Source: Streptomyces sp. JJ66 (GTDB taxonomy: Bacteria; Actinomycetota; Actinomycetes; Streptomycetales; Streptomycetaceae). Taken from it: a stretch of 64,000 bases of DNA. The notes below the pieces were generated by a model. That model searched no databases. It was not told the origin of the DNA and saw only the letters and a program-made list of their open reading frames with translations. The first letter of the stretch is position 1, and each line of letters opens with the position of its first letter. The translations under genes were made by a program, and so were the position numbers. This document shows, in pieces, positions 16,654-25,059 of this stretch. The stretch spans positions 62,001-126,000 of the forward strand of contig NZ_JAEVFI010000009.1 of assembly GCF_019303495.1 (NCBI RefSeq), in the 5' to 3' direction.

Positions 16654-17715
16654 ATGGACCTACCGGTGATGCCCCCCGTGAAACCCATGCTCGCCAAACC
16701 GGCGGCGAAGATCCCGCCGGGCATGCACTACGAGGCCAAGTGGGACGGTTACCGGGCGATCGTCTTCCGGGACGGCGACGAGGTGGAGATCGGCAGCCGC
16801 TCGGCCAACCCGCTCACCCGCTACTTCCCCGAGGTGGTCGAGGCGCTGCGCGCCAACGTGCCACGGCGCTGCGTACTGGACGGCGAAATCGTCGTCGCCC
16901 GCGAGGGGCGGCTGGACTTCGACGCGCTTCAGCAGCGCGTCCACCCGGCGGACTCCCGGGTGCGGATGCTCGCCCGGACCACCCCGGCCAGCTTCGTCGC
17001 CTTCGACATACTGGCCCTGGACGACACCGCCCTGCTGGAGGTGCCCCTGGGCGAGCGCCGCGAGGTGCTGGGCGCGGCCCTGCGCGACGCCGCTCCCCCC
17101 GTGCACCTGGCGCCCGCCACCACGGACCACCGCGTCGCCCAGCGCTGGTTCGAGCAGTTCGAGGGCGCCGGGCTGGACGGCGTCATCGCCAAGCGGCTCA
17201 CCCTGCCCTACCGGCCCGACCAGCGCCTGATGATCAAGGTGAAGCACGAGCGCACCGCCGACTGCGTCGTCGCCGGGGTCCGCTACCACAAGAGCGGTCC
17301 CGTCGTCGGCTCGCTGCTGCTCGGCCTGTACGACGGCACCGGCCGCCTCCAGCACGTCGGGGTGTGCGGGGCCTTCACCATGGCGCGGCGGCACCAGCTG
17401 ATGGAGGAGCTGGAACCGCTGCGGATGGACAGTGCGGCCGGGCACCCGTGGGCCAGCTGGCAGGACGAACAGGCGCAGGCGTCCAGCCGGATGCCCGGCG
17501 GGCCGAGCCGGTGGAGCGGCCGCAAGGACCTGTCCTGGCTGCCGCTGCGGCCCGAGCGGGTGTGCGAGGTGGCCTACGACCACATGCAGGGTGACCGCTT
17601 CCGCCACACCGCGCAGTTCCGCCGCTGGCGCCCGGACCGCCGCCCTGAGGAGTGCACCTACGCCCAGCTGGCGGAGGTCGTCAGCTACGACCTGGCCGAG
17701 GTGCTGAACGGGTAG
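16654..17715 (+). CDS. ATP-dependent DNA ligase (LigC/LigD-ligase type)
   Basis: The 353-residue ligase has the adenylation motif EAKWDGYRAIVF, whose lysine at about residue 28 accepts AMP. Also present are motif III-like FVAFDILAL, motif IV GLDGVIAKRL, motif V LMIKVKHERTADCVV, and a C-terminal OB-fold ending RFRHTAQFRRWRPDR. It seals breaks, presumably with the divergent LigD polymerase and Ku encoded elsewhere. The 128-bp gap between the two genes should hold both promoters. Confidence 0.92.
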   Translation: MDLPVMPPVKPMLAKPAAKIPPGMHYEAKWDGYRAIVFRDGDEVEIGSRSANPLTRYFPEVVEALRANVPRRCVLDGEIVVAREGRLDFDALQQRVHPADSRVRMLARTTPASFVAFDILALDDTALLEVPLGERREVLGAALRDAAPPVHLAPATTDHRVAQRWFEQFEGAGLDGVIAKRLTLPYRPDQRLMIKVKHERTADCVVAGVRYHKSGPVVGSLLLGLYDGTGRLQHVGVCGAFTMARRHQLMEELEPLRMDSAAGHPWASWQDEQAQASSRMPGGPSRWSGRKDLSWLPLRPERVCEVAYDHMQGDRFRHTAQFRRWRPDRRPEECTYAQLAEVVSYDLAEVLNG

Positions 17716-17825
17716 GGCGCCGCCCGCGACCGCCCCCCTGCGCGGGACCGGGCTCCGGATGGAAGCGGAATCCGGTATTCCACTTGCCGTCGGCGCGCGA
17801 CCCCGTGCTCACCTACGCTCGTCCC

Positions 17826-18224
17826 ATGATCAGACGGCTCGGACGCGCGGTGCGGCTGTGGTTCTCGCCCGGGCGGCTCCGGGACGCGGGCCCGCAGCCC
17901 GACTACCGCTTCTCCCTGGCCAACGAGCGCACCTTCCTGGCGTGGATTCGCACCGCGCTGGCCCTGGTCGCGGGTGGGCTCGCGGTCGATCAGTTCCTCA
18001 CCCGGCTCGGCACCGGCGCGCGCACCGCCATCGCCGTGGCCCTGCTGCTCACCGGCGCGGTGTGCGCGGTGCGGGCCGTGCACCACTGGGTGCGGTGCGA
18101 GCGGGCCATGCGGCGCGGCGAGGACCTGCCCGCCTCCCGCTTCCCCGCCGCGCTCGCCGTCGGCACCGGGCTGGCCGCGCTGCTGGTGGTGGCTGTGGTG
18201 GTGCTGGACGGCCCGGCCCGGTGA
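17826..18224 (+). CDS. DUF202 / YidH-family membrane protein
   Basis: The 132-residue protein has a basic N-terminus and then PDYRFSLANERTFLAWIRTALAL, the DUF202 signature. Three hydrophobic segments lie at about residues 38-58, 62-80 and 105-125. Its function is unknown; the family is small inner-membrane proteins of the YidH type. It overlaps a second DUF202 gene by GTGA, so the two are almost certainly co-translated. Confidence 0.85.
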   Translation: MIRRLGRAVRLWFSPGRLRDAGPQPDYRFSLANERTFLAWIRTALALVAGGLAVDQFLTRLGTGARTAIAVALLLTGAVCAVRAVHHWVRCERAMRRGEDLPASRFPAALAVGTGLAALLVVAVVVLDGPAR

Positions 18225-18604
18225 GCGGGCGCGCGCAGGACGGCGGTTCCCGTGGCGCGGACGGGCCGCCGCGCGACCCCGGAGTGCGGCGGGACCCGGG
18301 GGCACCGCGCGATCCCGGGGTGCAGCCCGAGCGCACCCGGCTGGCGTGGCGGCGCACGACGCTGGCCTACACCGTTGCCGGTGCGCTGCTGCTGCGGCAG
18401 GCTCTCGCCTCCGGTCCGTCGGCCGCCGGGTACGGTGCGGTGGCGGCCGTGCTGGTGACCGGACTGCTGCTCGCCGCCCTGGCGCACCGCAGGGGCCGCG
18501 CGCTGGGTCCGGCTCCCCCGGCCCCGCTGCGTCCGCGCGCCGCCTGGGCGGTCGCGGGCTGCCCGGTGCTCCTCGCGATGGTGGGAATGGTGATGCTCCG
18601 ATGA
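18221..18604 (+). CDS. Second DUF202-family membrane protein
   Basis: The 127-residue protein has a 35-residue polar N-terminus rich in Arg, Asp and Pro (PRDPGVRRDPGAPRDPGVQPE). The short DUF202 core ERTRLAWRRTTLAYTV and three membrane helices follow. It starts at GTG overlapping its paralogue and ends overlapping the gluconokinase ATG by 4 bp. Paired DUF202 genes suggest a heteromeric membrane complex of unknown role. Confidence 0.8.
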   Translation: MSGRAQDGGSRGADGPPRDPGVRRDPGAPRDPGVQPERTRLAWRRTTLAYTVAGALLLRQALASGPSAAGYGAVAAVLVTGLLLAALAHRRGRALGPAPPAPLRPRAAWAVAGCPVLLAMVGMVMLR

Positions 18605-19098
18605 CAGCACTGGTCGTGGTCATGGGCGTGTCGGGCTCGGGCAAGACCACGGTGGGTGAGCGGCTCGCGAAGCGGCTGTCGGTGCCGTACGCCGAGGCCG
18701 ACGACTTTCACCCGCCGCGTAACGTCGCGAAGATGGCCGCCGGTACGCCGCTGGACGACGCGGACCGCGCGCCCTGGCTGGACGCGATCGCCTCCTGGCT
18801 CGCCGAGCACGCCGGGGGAGGCGGCGTCGTCGCCTGCTCCGCGCTGGGGCGCCGGTACCGCGACCGGCTGCGCGAGGACGCGCCCGGCGTCTTCTTCGTC
18901 CACCTCGACGGCACGCCCGAGCTGATCGCCGAACGGCTCGCGGGGCGCGAGGGGCACTTCATGCCACCGGCGCTGCTGGGGTCGCAGTTCCACACGCTGG
19001 AGCAGCTGGACGCCGACGAGGCGGGCGGCGTCGTCTCCATCGACGGCACGCCCGAGCAGGTACTGGCGCGCACGGTGGCCCAGTTGCCGGAGGCTTGA
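18601..19098 (+). CDS. Gluconokinase (GntK family)
   Basis: The 165-residue P-loop kinase phosphorylates gluconate to 6-phosphogluconate. The Walker A motif VMGVSGSGKTTVGERLA is at residues 8-24. EADDFHPPRNVAKMAAGTPLDDADR is the gluconokinase substrate motif, and ACSALGRRYRDRLRE and LAGREGHFMPPALLGSQF complete the signature. The ATG overlaps the preceding DUF202 gene. Its TGA stop is embedded in TTGAC, exactly where an IS605-type right end begins. Confidence 0.93.
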   Translation: MTALVVVMGVSGSGKTTVGERLAKRLSVPYAEADDFHPPRNVAKMAAGTPLDDADRAPWLDAIASWLAEHAGGGGVVACSALGRRYRDRLREDAPGVFFVHLDGTPELIAERLAGREGHFMPPALLGSQFHTLEQLDADEAGGVVSIDGTPEQVLARTVAQLPEA

Positions 19099-19265
19099 CC
19101 CTCCCCGGCTGAAGCATGACTGAAGCAGGGGATTCCTGGCTCCCACTGCTCGCCAGGTCTGCGACCCGACAGGTTTTCCACGATCAACACCAGCCGGGTG
19201 GGAACCACCCCGGTGGGGAACAGCAAGACGTGGAGGTGCGAGGGCCTCTTGGTTCTCGATCAGCA
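19095..19265 (-). ncRNA. Orphan IS200/IS605 right end, omega-RNA-like, without tnpB
   Basis: Read on the minus strand, this stretch resembles the 3' flank of Streptomyces IS605-family (tnpB-only) elements as I remember it. It has CTTGCTGTTCCCCACC, then GTTGATCGTGGAAAACC, then AGCAGTGGGAGCCAGGAATC, and an end GGGGAGGGTCAA at 19095. In intact elements this region is transcribed as the guide-RNA scaffold and the guide is the sequence just past the end, here gluconokinase codons. No TnpB reading frame lies upstream, so this is a relic or a non-autonomous element. It accounts for most of 19099-19345. Confidence 0.5.
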
Positions 19266-19345
19266 CCGTGTGCGCGCTTGGTTCCCGCCACGCACGTCCC
19301 GCGATCTACCCGCTCAGGCGGCGCCACGGGGCACGGCCAACGGCC

Positions 19346-19879
19346 TCAGGCGCGCAGCGCCGCGTCGAGAGCGCGCATCAGCTCCCCCACGCGGCCGCCA
19401 CCGGGTGGGGCGGCGGGCAGCCGGGCGAGGACGGCCCTCACCGCGGGCGGAGCGTGGTGGCGGGCCCAGTCGAGGGTTCCGGCGGTGACACACCGGTCTG
19501 CCACGGCCGCCAGCTCCTCCGCCCGCGCCGCGTGGGCTGCCGCGCCGAGTACGTGCTTGACCTGGTGCGCGTTGGCCAGGGGGTGGAGGAACGCGGCACC
19601 GGCGGCGTGGCTCGCCGCGCGGGCGGCATCGGCCGCGGCGGGTGAGGTGGCGCCCCGCGCCGCCCGGAACGCCGCCCATGCGCTCTGCCGCAGCGCGTTC
19701 GTGCGGCGACCGCCCCCGGCGAAAGCGCGTGCCGCCGCGATGGCCTCGCGCGGACGGGGGTCCGTGGGAGGGGTCTGCTCGAAGATCGGCAGCGTTCTGC
19801 TCGCGCAGGTAGCCGCGTAGCCCGTGAGGGCACGGAGTTCGTCGTCGCTCAGCTCGATCTTGTCCGGGGCGGTGGGCAC
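19346..19879 (-). CDS. Imm5-like putative immunity-family protein
   Basis: The 177-residue all-helical protein is very rich in alanine. The pattern AATCASRTLPIFEQTPPTDP followed by RPREAIAAARAFA and repeated AAFRAARGATSPAAADAARAA matches the family annotated in actinobacteria as 'putative immunity protein' (Imm5-like). No polymorphic toxin gene is adjacent, so an immunity role is not supported by context. The GTG at 19879 lacks a clear Shine-Dalgarno sequence and may be leaderless. Its neighbour upstream on the other strand is unrelated. Confidence 0.6.
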   Translation of the reverse strand: MPTAPDKIELSDDELRALTGYAATCASRTLPIFEQTPPTDPRPREAIAAARAFAGGGRRTNALRQSAWAAFRAARGATSPAAADAARAASHAAGAAFLHPLANAHQVKHVLGAAAHAARAEELAAVADRCVTAGTLDWARHHAPPAVRAVLARLPAAPPGGGRVGELMRALDAALRA

Positions 19880-20092
19880 GGGTCCATGGTGCCACCGGGC
19901 ACGAGTGGCGCGGCACGTGGTTCCGGCGAACACCGACACCGGCCAGGCGCCGAAGCTCGCCGGGGCCGGACGGGAACTCGGGGCACTGGGTCCGTTCGTT
20001 GCGGGTAGGCGGGAGCCAATCGGTGGTGTGACACGTCCTATCGGCAGCCACTCGGTCCCGTGAGGTCCCTTGCAGACGGAGGTGGGATTACC

Positions 20093-20563
20093 TTGGCCGG
20101 TTTCAGAGCTCTCGCCGCGCAGGTCCGCGACCCCGCCCGCGCGCCGTCCCAGCGACGCCAGGCGCTGCGCAAGTGTCTGGAGCGCTTCGCCCCCTACGGC
20201 CACCGCGCCACCTGGCAGCACTTGTGCGCACGGGCCGGGTTCCGGCCCGAGGACCGCACGCCGGAGCCGGTGCGGCTGGTCGCCGCGCTGGAGGAGCTGG
20301 AGGAGGCACGGGCGGTATGGCTCACGTACGAGCAGGAGTTCGCGCGGCGGCGCCGACAGCAAAAGCACCTGGGCATCCGGCAGCCCACCGCGCTCGACGA
20401 CTGGCACCGCCACACCTGGGGCGGCCGGGCGCTGCTGCGCTTCGACGATCCGGCGAGCACACCGCGCGCTCCGCTGGCCGTGGTGCTGCGCGGGCTGATC
20501 GCCGGGATGGAGGCGAGCGTGAGCGGCGCCGACACGCGCGCCCCGGTACTGGCCGCGAGCTGA
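20093..20563 (+). CDS. Hypothetical protein (TTG start)
   Basis: The 156-residue soluble protein has no recognised domain. It is Arg/Ala/Leu rich, with HRATWQHLCARAGFRPEDRT in the first half. A later helical segment, FARRRRQQKHLGI, is followed by WHRHTWGGRALLRFDDP. I chose the TTG at 20093 because GGAGGTGGG (20078-20086) is an excellent ribosome-binding site at 6-base spacing; the GTG at 20060 has none. It lies alone between an Imm5-like gene and a MaoC gene. Function unknown. Confidence 0.65.
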   Translation: MAGFRALAAQVRDPARAPSQRRQALRKCLERFAPYGHRATWQHLCARAGFRPEDRTPEPVRLVAALEELEEARAVWLTYEQEFARRRRQQKHLGIRQPTALDDWHRHTWGGRALLRFDDPASTPRAPLAVVLRGLIAGMEASVSGADTRAPVLAAS

Positions 20564-20691
20564 CCCCGGGCGGCCGGATGCCGGGGAGGCGGGGAGGCGG
20601 CCGTCCCGGCGTTGACAGCTCCGCACCCGCCACAGCATGCTGAGCAAGCGCTTAGCAGGGTCACAGGGCAGCGGAGAGGTGCGTGCGGCAG

Positions 20692-21153
20692 ATGACGGAG
20701 CCCCGGGTTTTCACCTCGGCCGGCGAACTGCGGGCGGCGGTCGGTGCGGAGTTCGGCCCCAGCGACTGGCTGGAGGTGGACCAAAAGCGCATCGACCTGT
20801 TCGCGGACGCCACCGGTGACCACCAGTGGATTCACGTCGATCCCGGCCGCGCCGCGCGGGGTCCGTTCGGGCAGACGATCGCCCACGGCTACCTGACGCT
20901 GTCGCTGCTGCCCGCGTTCGTGCCGCAGGTGATCCGGGTCGAGGGCGTGCGCATGGGCGTCAACTACGGCGTCAACAAGGTGCGCTTCCCCGCCACCGTG
21001 CCGGTGGGTTCCCGGCTGCGCGCGCGGGTACGTGTCGCCGACGTCAGCGAGGTGGGCGGCGGCGTCCAGCTCACCGCCCAGGTCACGGTAGAGCGTGAGG
21101 GCGGCGACAAGCCCGTCTGCGTGGCCGAAAGCGTCAGCCGCTACTACCTCTAG
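20692..21153 (+). CDS. MaoC-like hot-dog enoyl hydratase
   Basis: The 153-residue hot-dog protein has the MaoC/R-hydratase active-site segment IDLFADATGDHQWIHVDP (Asp and His catalytic) and GPFGQTIAHGYLTLSLLPAF, followed by VNYGVNKVRFPATVPVGS. Such enzymes hydrate 2-enoyl-CoA thioesters stereospecifically. The ATG at 20692 gives the usual family N-terminus; a GTG at 20683 is possible. It converges on a TetR gene whose pathway may be fatty-acid related. Confidence 0.88.
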   Translation: MTEPRVFTSAGELRAAVGAEFGPSDWLEVDQKRIDLFADATGDHQWIHVDPGRAARGPFGQTIAHGYLTLSLLPAFVPQVIRVEGVRMGVNYGVNKVRFPATVPVGSRLRARVRVADVSEVGGGVQLTAQVTVEREGGDKPVCVAESVSRYYL

Positions 21154-21224
21154 CGTCCAGCCCGCCGCTTGCGCTGATCGCCCGCCCGGAACCGCTGCAC
21201 GGTGGACCCGGACGCGGAGCCGGA

Positions 21225-21869
21225 TCAGCGCGCGAGCGCGCCCACCATGCGCAGCGCCAGCCCGGCGTAGAAGGCGCCGATCTCGTCGGGCGTGCGGCGC
21301 CCGCCCGGCGAGAACCACCGCGCGACGTCAACGCACAGCGACAGCACCGCGAGCGCCGTGGCCCGTGGATCGTCCACCGCGAACTCCCCCGCCTCCGCTC
21401 CGGCCACCACCAGGTCGCACATGATCTTCTCCGAGCGCCGCCGCAGCCCGACGATCTCCGCGTAGTGCTCCTCCTCCAGCGCGCTCAGCTCGTACTGCAC
21501 CACCCGCGCGGTGGTGTGGTGCTCGGCATGCCACCGCACAAACGTGCGCACCGCCCCGGCCAGCCGCTCGCGGTACGGGCCCTCGGCGTCGGCGGCCTCG
21601 GACAGCAGCCGCACCGAGCGCTCGTGCCCGACGCGGCTGATGTGGAAGAGCAGCTCTTCCTTTGTGCGGTAGTGGATGTAGAGCGCGGCCGGGCTCATCC
21701 CGGCGCGGCCGGCGATGTCGCGCGTCGTCGTGGCGTGGAAGCCGCGCTCGGCGAACGCCTCGACGGCGGCCACCAGCAGGCGGCGCGCCGCGTCGGGCGA
21801 GATGCCGTCCCAGGAGTCGTCCGGGGTGCCGCCCCGGGCCCGTGCTCCCGCTCTGGCCGCCTGTGCCAT
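21225..21869 (-). CDS. TetR-family transcriptional regulator
   Basis: The 214-residue repressor has an N-terminal helix-turn-helix at residues ~24-70: AARRLLVAAVEAFAERGFHA, TTTRDIAGRAGMSPAALYIH and YRTKEELLF. An all-helical ligand-binding half of the fatty-acid-type TetR_C class follows. CGAGGAG precedes the ATG. The inverted repeat at 21920-21935, 51 bp upstream of its start, is a candidate self-operator. The aldehyde dehydrogenase gene lies upstream on the same strand and ends 80 bp before this gene. Confidence 0.88.
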   Translation of the reverse strand: MAQAARAGARARGGTPDDSWDGISPDAARRLLVAAVEAFAERGFHATTTRDIAGRAGMSPAALYIHYRTKEELLFHISRVGHERSVRLLSEAADAEGPYRERLAGAVRTFVRWHAEHHTTARVVQYELSALEEEHYAEIVGLRRRSEKIMCDLVVAGAEAGEFAVDDPRATALAVLSLCVDVARWFSPGGRRTPDEIGAFYAGLALRMVGALAR

Positions 21870-21919
21870 GTGCTCCTCGCCCCGCTTCGATCGACCGGGC
21901 GAACACCATACATCGGCGG

Positions 21920-21935
21920 CTGAGCGGCTGCTCAG
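21920..21935. promoter_or_regulatory. Inverted repeat CTGAGC-N4-GCTCAG, candidate TetR operator
   Basis: A perfect 6-bp inverted repeat lies in the 80-bp gap upstream of the TetR gene, where an autorepressor would bind. TGAGC/GCTCA half-sites are common among actinobacterial TetR regulators of acyl-CoA genes. The assignment is inferred from position. Confidence 0.45.
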
Positions 21936-21949
21936 GGCAACGACGCCGC

Positions 21950-23377
21950 TCAGAACTGGAGCGACTTGGTCTGCAGGTACTCGGCCAGCCCGTGCGTCCC
22001 CAGTTCCCGGCCGACGCCGGAGTGCTTGTACCCGCCGAAGGGGGCGAGCGGGTTGAAACGGCCGCCGTTGACGTGGATCTGGCCGGTCTCCAGGCGGCGG
22101 GCGAAGGCCACGGCCTCCTCCTCGTCGCCCGCCCACACCGCGCCGGACAGGCCGTACACGGTGTCGTTGGCGATCCGGGCGGCGTCGTCGGCGTCGTCGT
22201 ACTTCAGGATCGACAGCACCGGGCCGAAGATCTCCTCCTGGGCGATCGTCATCTCCGGCGTGACGTCGGCGAAGACGGTGGGGCGCACATACCAGCCCCG
22301 CTCGCACCCCTCGGGCGCCTGGTCGCCACCCGCGACGAGCCGGGCGCCCTCCCGCACACCCTCGGCGATGTAGCCGGTGACGCGTTCGCGCTGGGCCGCG
22401 CTGACGACGGGACCGATGCGGGTGGCGGCGTCGGCCGGGTCGCCGGGCACGTACTTCGCGACGGCCGCGGCGGCCAGCTCCACCGCCTCCTCGTAGCGGT
22501 CGGCGTCCACGAGCATGCGGGTCCAGGCGCTGCACGTCTGACCGGAGTTGGCCATGACGTTGGCGACGCCCACCTTGACGGCCTTCGACAGGTCCGCGCT
22601 CGGCAGGATGACGTTGGCGGACTTGCCGCCCAGCTCCAGGGCCACCGGCTTGACGGCGGCGCCGGCGGTCGCGCCGATGCGGCGGCCGACGGCGGTGGAG
22701 CCGGTGAAGGAGACCAGGTCCACGCCTGAATGCCCGGCCAGTGCCTCCCCGGCCACGGAACCGTAGCCGGTGACCAGGTTGAAGACACCGGCGGGGAAAC
22801 CGGCGGCGTCCACGGCCTCGGCGAACAGCTGGGCGACCAGGGGGGTGTTCTCGGCGGGCTTGAGCACGACCGTGCAGCCTGCCGCGAGTGCGGGCGCCAC
22901 CTTGGCGACGATCTGGTGCAGCGGGTAATTCCACGGCGTGATGGCGCCGACCACCCCGATCGGCTCCTGCCACACCCGGGAGTTGCCCACCCGCTCCTCG
23001 AAGGCGTACTCCGTGGCGATGGTGGCGTAGGAACCGGCCACCGCGATGGGCAGGTCGGCGTGCACGGTCTGGGAGAACGACAGAGGCGCGCCGAGTTCGG
23101 CGGTGACGGTCGCGGCGATCTCGTCCCGCCGGGCGGCGAGCGCGTCGCGCAGCGCGGCGATGCGGGCGCCGCGCTCGGCGGGCGGCGTCTCCGCCCAGCC
23201 GGACAGTGCGGCACGGGCCGCGCTGACCGCCGCATCGACATCCTCGGCGGTGGCCGCCGGGACGCGGGCGATGACCTCCTCGGTGGCGGGGTTGCGGACC
23301 TCGATGGCGTCGGCGGTGGCCGGGCGCCGGGCCGCGCGCCACATGCCGGAGAGGTAGAGCGCGTCATGTGCCTGCAT
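21950..23377 (-). CDS. NAD(P)-dependent aldehyde dehydrogenase
   Basis: The 475-residue ALDH-superfamily enzyme oxidises an aldehyde to a carboxylate. It has the oxyanion Asn motif [11 protein letters not shown], the nucleotide loop [11 protein letters not shown], and the general-base glutamate in [12 protein letters not shown]. The nucleophile cysteine is in [13 protein letters not shown], and [10 protein letters not shown] and [14 protein letters not shown] are also present. Length is normal. It may be transcribed with the downstream TetR gene. The natural aldehyde is unknown. Confidence 0.92.
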   Translation of the reverse strand: MQAHDALYLSGMWRAARRPATADAIEVRNPATEEVIARVPAATAEDVDAAVSAARAALSGWAETPPAERGARIAALRDALAARRDEIAATVTAELGAPLSFSQTVHADLPIAVAGSYATIATEYAFEERVGNSRVWQEPIGVVGAITPWNYPLHQIVAKVAPALAAGCTVVLKPAENTPLVAQLFAEAVDAAGFPAGVFNLVTGYGSVAGEALAGHSGVDLVSFTGSTAVGRRIGATAGAAVKPVALELGGKSANVILPSADLSKAVKVGVANVMANSGQTCSAWTRMLVDADRYEEAVELAAAAVAKYVPGDPADAATRIGPVVSAAQRERVTGYIAEGVREGARLVAGGDQAPEGCERGWYVRPTVFADVTPEMTIAQEEIFGPVLSILKYDDADDAARIANDTVYGLSGAVWAGDEEEAVAFARRLETGQIHVNGGRFNPLAPFGGYKHSGVGRELGTHGLAEYLQTKSLQF

Positions 23378-23632
23378 GCGTTCACGCTAACGGCGCTGGC
23401 CCGCGGGTGTCAGCGGCGCGGCGGGTGCGTTCGCTCACTCCGTGGGGTGCGTGTCTTCCTCGGTGGCTTCCCACGTGGGCGGCTTCCCGCCGAGGTGGGG
23501 CATGTCTGCGACCCTCCTCCGCAGGAGCCAGACGGGCTGGGGGCTGCCGCGTGCCACCCCCTATGAGCCACGGGGTGGCACGTGGGGCGGGTGGGCGCAC
23601 CGGGTTTTCTCACTGCGAGAGCGTGGCGGGGG

Positions 23633-23660
23633 TTGCGGACCGACACGTGATTCCTATGAT
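23633..23660 (+). promoter_or_regulatory. Predicted hmgA promoter (TTGCGG-16-TATGAT)
   Basis: TTGCGG (23633-23638) and TATGAT (23655-23660) are separated by 16 bp and lie 40 bp before the hmgA start codon. The -10 box falls inside the left arm of the adjacent palindrome. The remainder of the gene-free stretch 23378-23632 shows nothing I can name. Confidence 0.5.
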
Positions 23661-23673
23661 TCCGCATAGGAAT
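23650..23673. promoter_or_regulatory. Perfect 9-bp inverted repeat over the hmgA promoter (operator)
   Basis: ATTCCTATG (23650-23658) and its exact reverse complement CATAGGAAT (23665-23673) are separated by 6 bp, and the site covers the predicted -10 box. It is AT-rich in a very GC-rich context, so chance is unlikely. The GntR-UTRA protein encoded just after hmgA is the obvious candidate to bind it and repress until a homogentisate-pathway ligand appears. Confidence 0.7.
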
Positions 23674-23700
23674 AGGTTGGGCGGTCGGCAGGAGAAGCGG

Positions 23701-25011
23701 ATGGGCAGCAGTGACGCGGAACTGGAATACCTCTCCGGGTTCGGGAACGAACACAGCAGCGAGGCGGTGCCCGGGGCGTTGCCGGTGGGCCGGAACTCAC
23801 CGCAGCGCGCGCCGCTGGGGCTGTACGCGGAGCAGCTGAGCGGTACCGCCTTCACCGAGCCACGGGCGCACAACCGGCGCTCGTGGCTGTACCGCATCCG
23901 CCCCTCGGCCGCGCACCCGAAGTTCACCCGGCTGGCGGGCACGCGTGCCCATCCCACCCTGCACACCGCGCCGTTCACCGAGGTGCCGGACCCCAACCGG
24001 CTGCGCTGGAACCCGCCTCCGATGCCCGTGGCGGGGACGGACTTCGTGGACGGCCTGTGGACCGTGGGCGGCAACGGCGACGTGACGCAGCGCGCCGGGA
24101 TGGCGATCCACCTGTACGCGGCCACCGCGTCGATGACGGACCGCGTGTTCAGCGACGCCGACGGCGAGTTGCTGATCGTCCCGGAGTCCGGGGCCCTGCT
24201 GCTGCACACCGAGTTCGGGCGGCTGCACGCCGCGCCCGGCCACGTGGCGCTGGTCCCGCGCGGGGTGCGGTTCCGGGTCGAGCTGGTGGACGGCAGCGCC
24301 CGCGGCTACGTCTGCGAGAACTACGGGCAGCCGTTCCTCCTGCCGGAGCTCGGCCCGGTCGGCGCGAACGGCCTGGCGAACGCGCGCGACTTCCTGGCCC
24401 CGACGGCCGCCTACGAGGACGCGGACCGCCCGGTGGAGGTGGTGAACAAGTTCTGCGGCGCGCTGTGGGCCGCCGAGTACGGCCATTCACCGCTGGACGT
24501 CGTCGCCTGGCACGGCAACCTCGTCCCCTACGTCTACGACCTGCGCCGGTTCAACGTGCTGGGCAGCATCAGTTACGACCACCCGGACCCGTCCCTCTTC
24601 ACCGTGCTGACCTCACCCTCGGACACCCCGGGCCTGGCCGGGGTGGACTTCGTCGTCTTCGCCCCGCGCTGGCTGGTGGGCGAGGACACCTTCCGGCCGC
24701 CGTACTTCCACCGCAACGTGATGAGCGAGTACATGGGCCTGATCGAGGGCGCCTACGACGCGAAGGCCGAGGGCTTCACGCCGGGCGGCGGGTCGCTGCA
24801 CAACATGATGTCGGCGCACGGCCCGGACCGGGACACCTTCGAGGCGGCGAGCGCCGCTCAGCTGCGGCCGCAGAAGATCGACGACGGCCTGGCCTTCATG
24901 TTCGAGACCCGCTGGCCGGTGACGGCGACGGCCCAGGCCCTCGGCGCCGGACACCGGCAGCAGGACTACGACGATGTGTGGCAGGGTCTGCAGCGACACT
25001 TCCGCGACTGA
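23701..25011 (+). CDS. hmgA: Homogentisate 1,2-dioxygenase
   Basis: The 436-residue cupin-type non-haem iron enzyme opens the ring of homogentisate to maleylacetoacetate in tyrosine catabolism. The start [20 protein letters not shown] is diagnostic. Later come WYRIRPS-like [15 protein letters not shown] and the iron-ligand region [18 protein letters not shown], then [26 protein letters not shown] precedes the ATG. A GntR regulator follows 48 bp downstream and a palindromic operator overlaps the promoter, so the unit is probably induced by tyrosine breakdown products. Other pathway genes are not in this window. Confidence 0.95.
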   Translation: MGSSDAELEYLSGFGNEHSSEAVPGALPVGRNSPQRAPLGLYAEQLSGTAFTEPRAHNRRSWLYRIRPSAAHPKFTRLAGTRAHPTLHTAPFTEVPDPNRLRWNPPPMPVAGTDFVDGLWTVGGNGDVTQRAGMAIHLYAATASMTDRVFSDADGELLIVPESGALLLHTEFGRLHAAPGHVALVPRGVRFRVELVDGSARGYVCENYGQPFLLPELGPVGANGLANARDFLAPTAAYEDADRPVEVVNKFCGALWAAEYGHSPLDVVAWHGNLVPYVYDLRRFNVLGSISYDHPDPSLFTVLTSPSDTPGLAGVDFVVFAPRWLVGEDTFRPPYFHRNVMSEYMGLIEGAYDAKAEGFTPGGGSLHNMMSAHGPDRDTFEAASAAQLRPQKIDDGLAFMFETRWPVTATAQALGAGHRQQDYDDVWQGLQRHFRD

Positions 25012-25059
25012 CGCCGAGGCGCCACCGGCGTCCGGCCCGGGTGGCCCGGAGGCAATACG

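Noticed and set aside
19346..19879. Toxin-immunity pair with the Imm5-like protein
   Set aside because: Neither neighbour looks like a polymorphic toxin. The adjacent 156-residue protein shows no toxin domain, and the genes are divergent.
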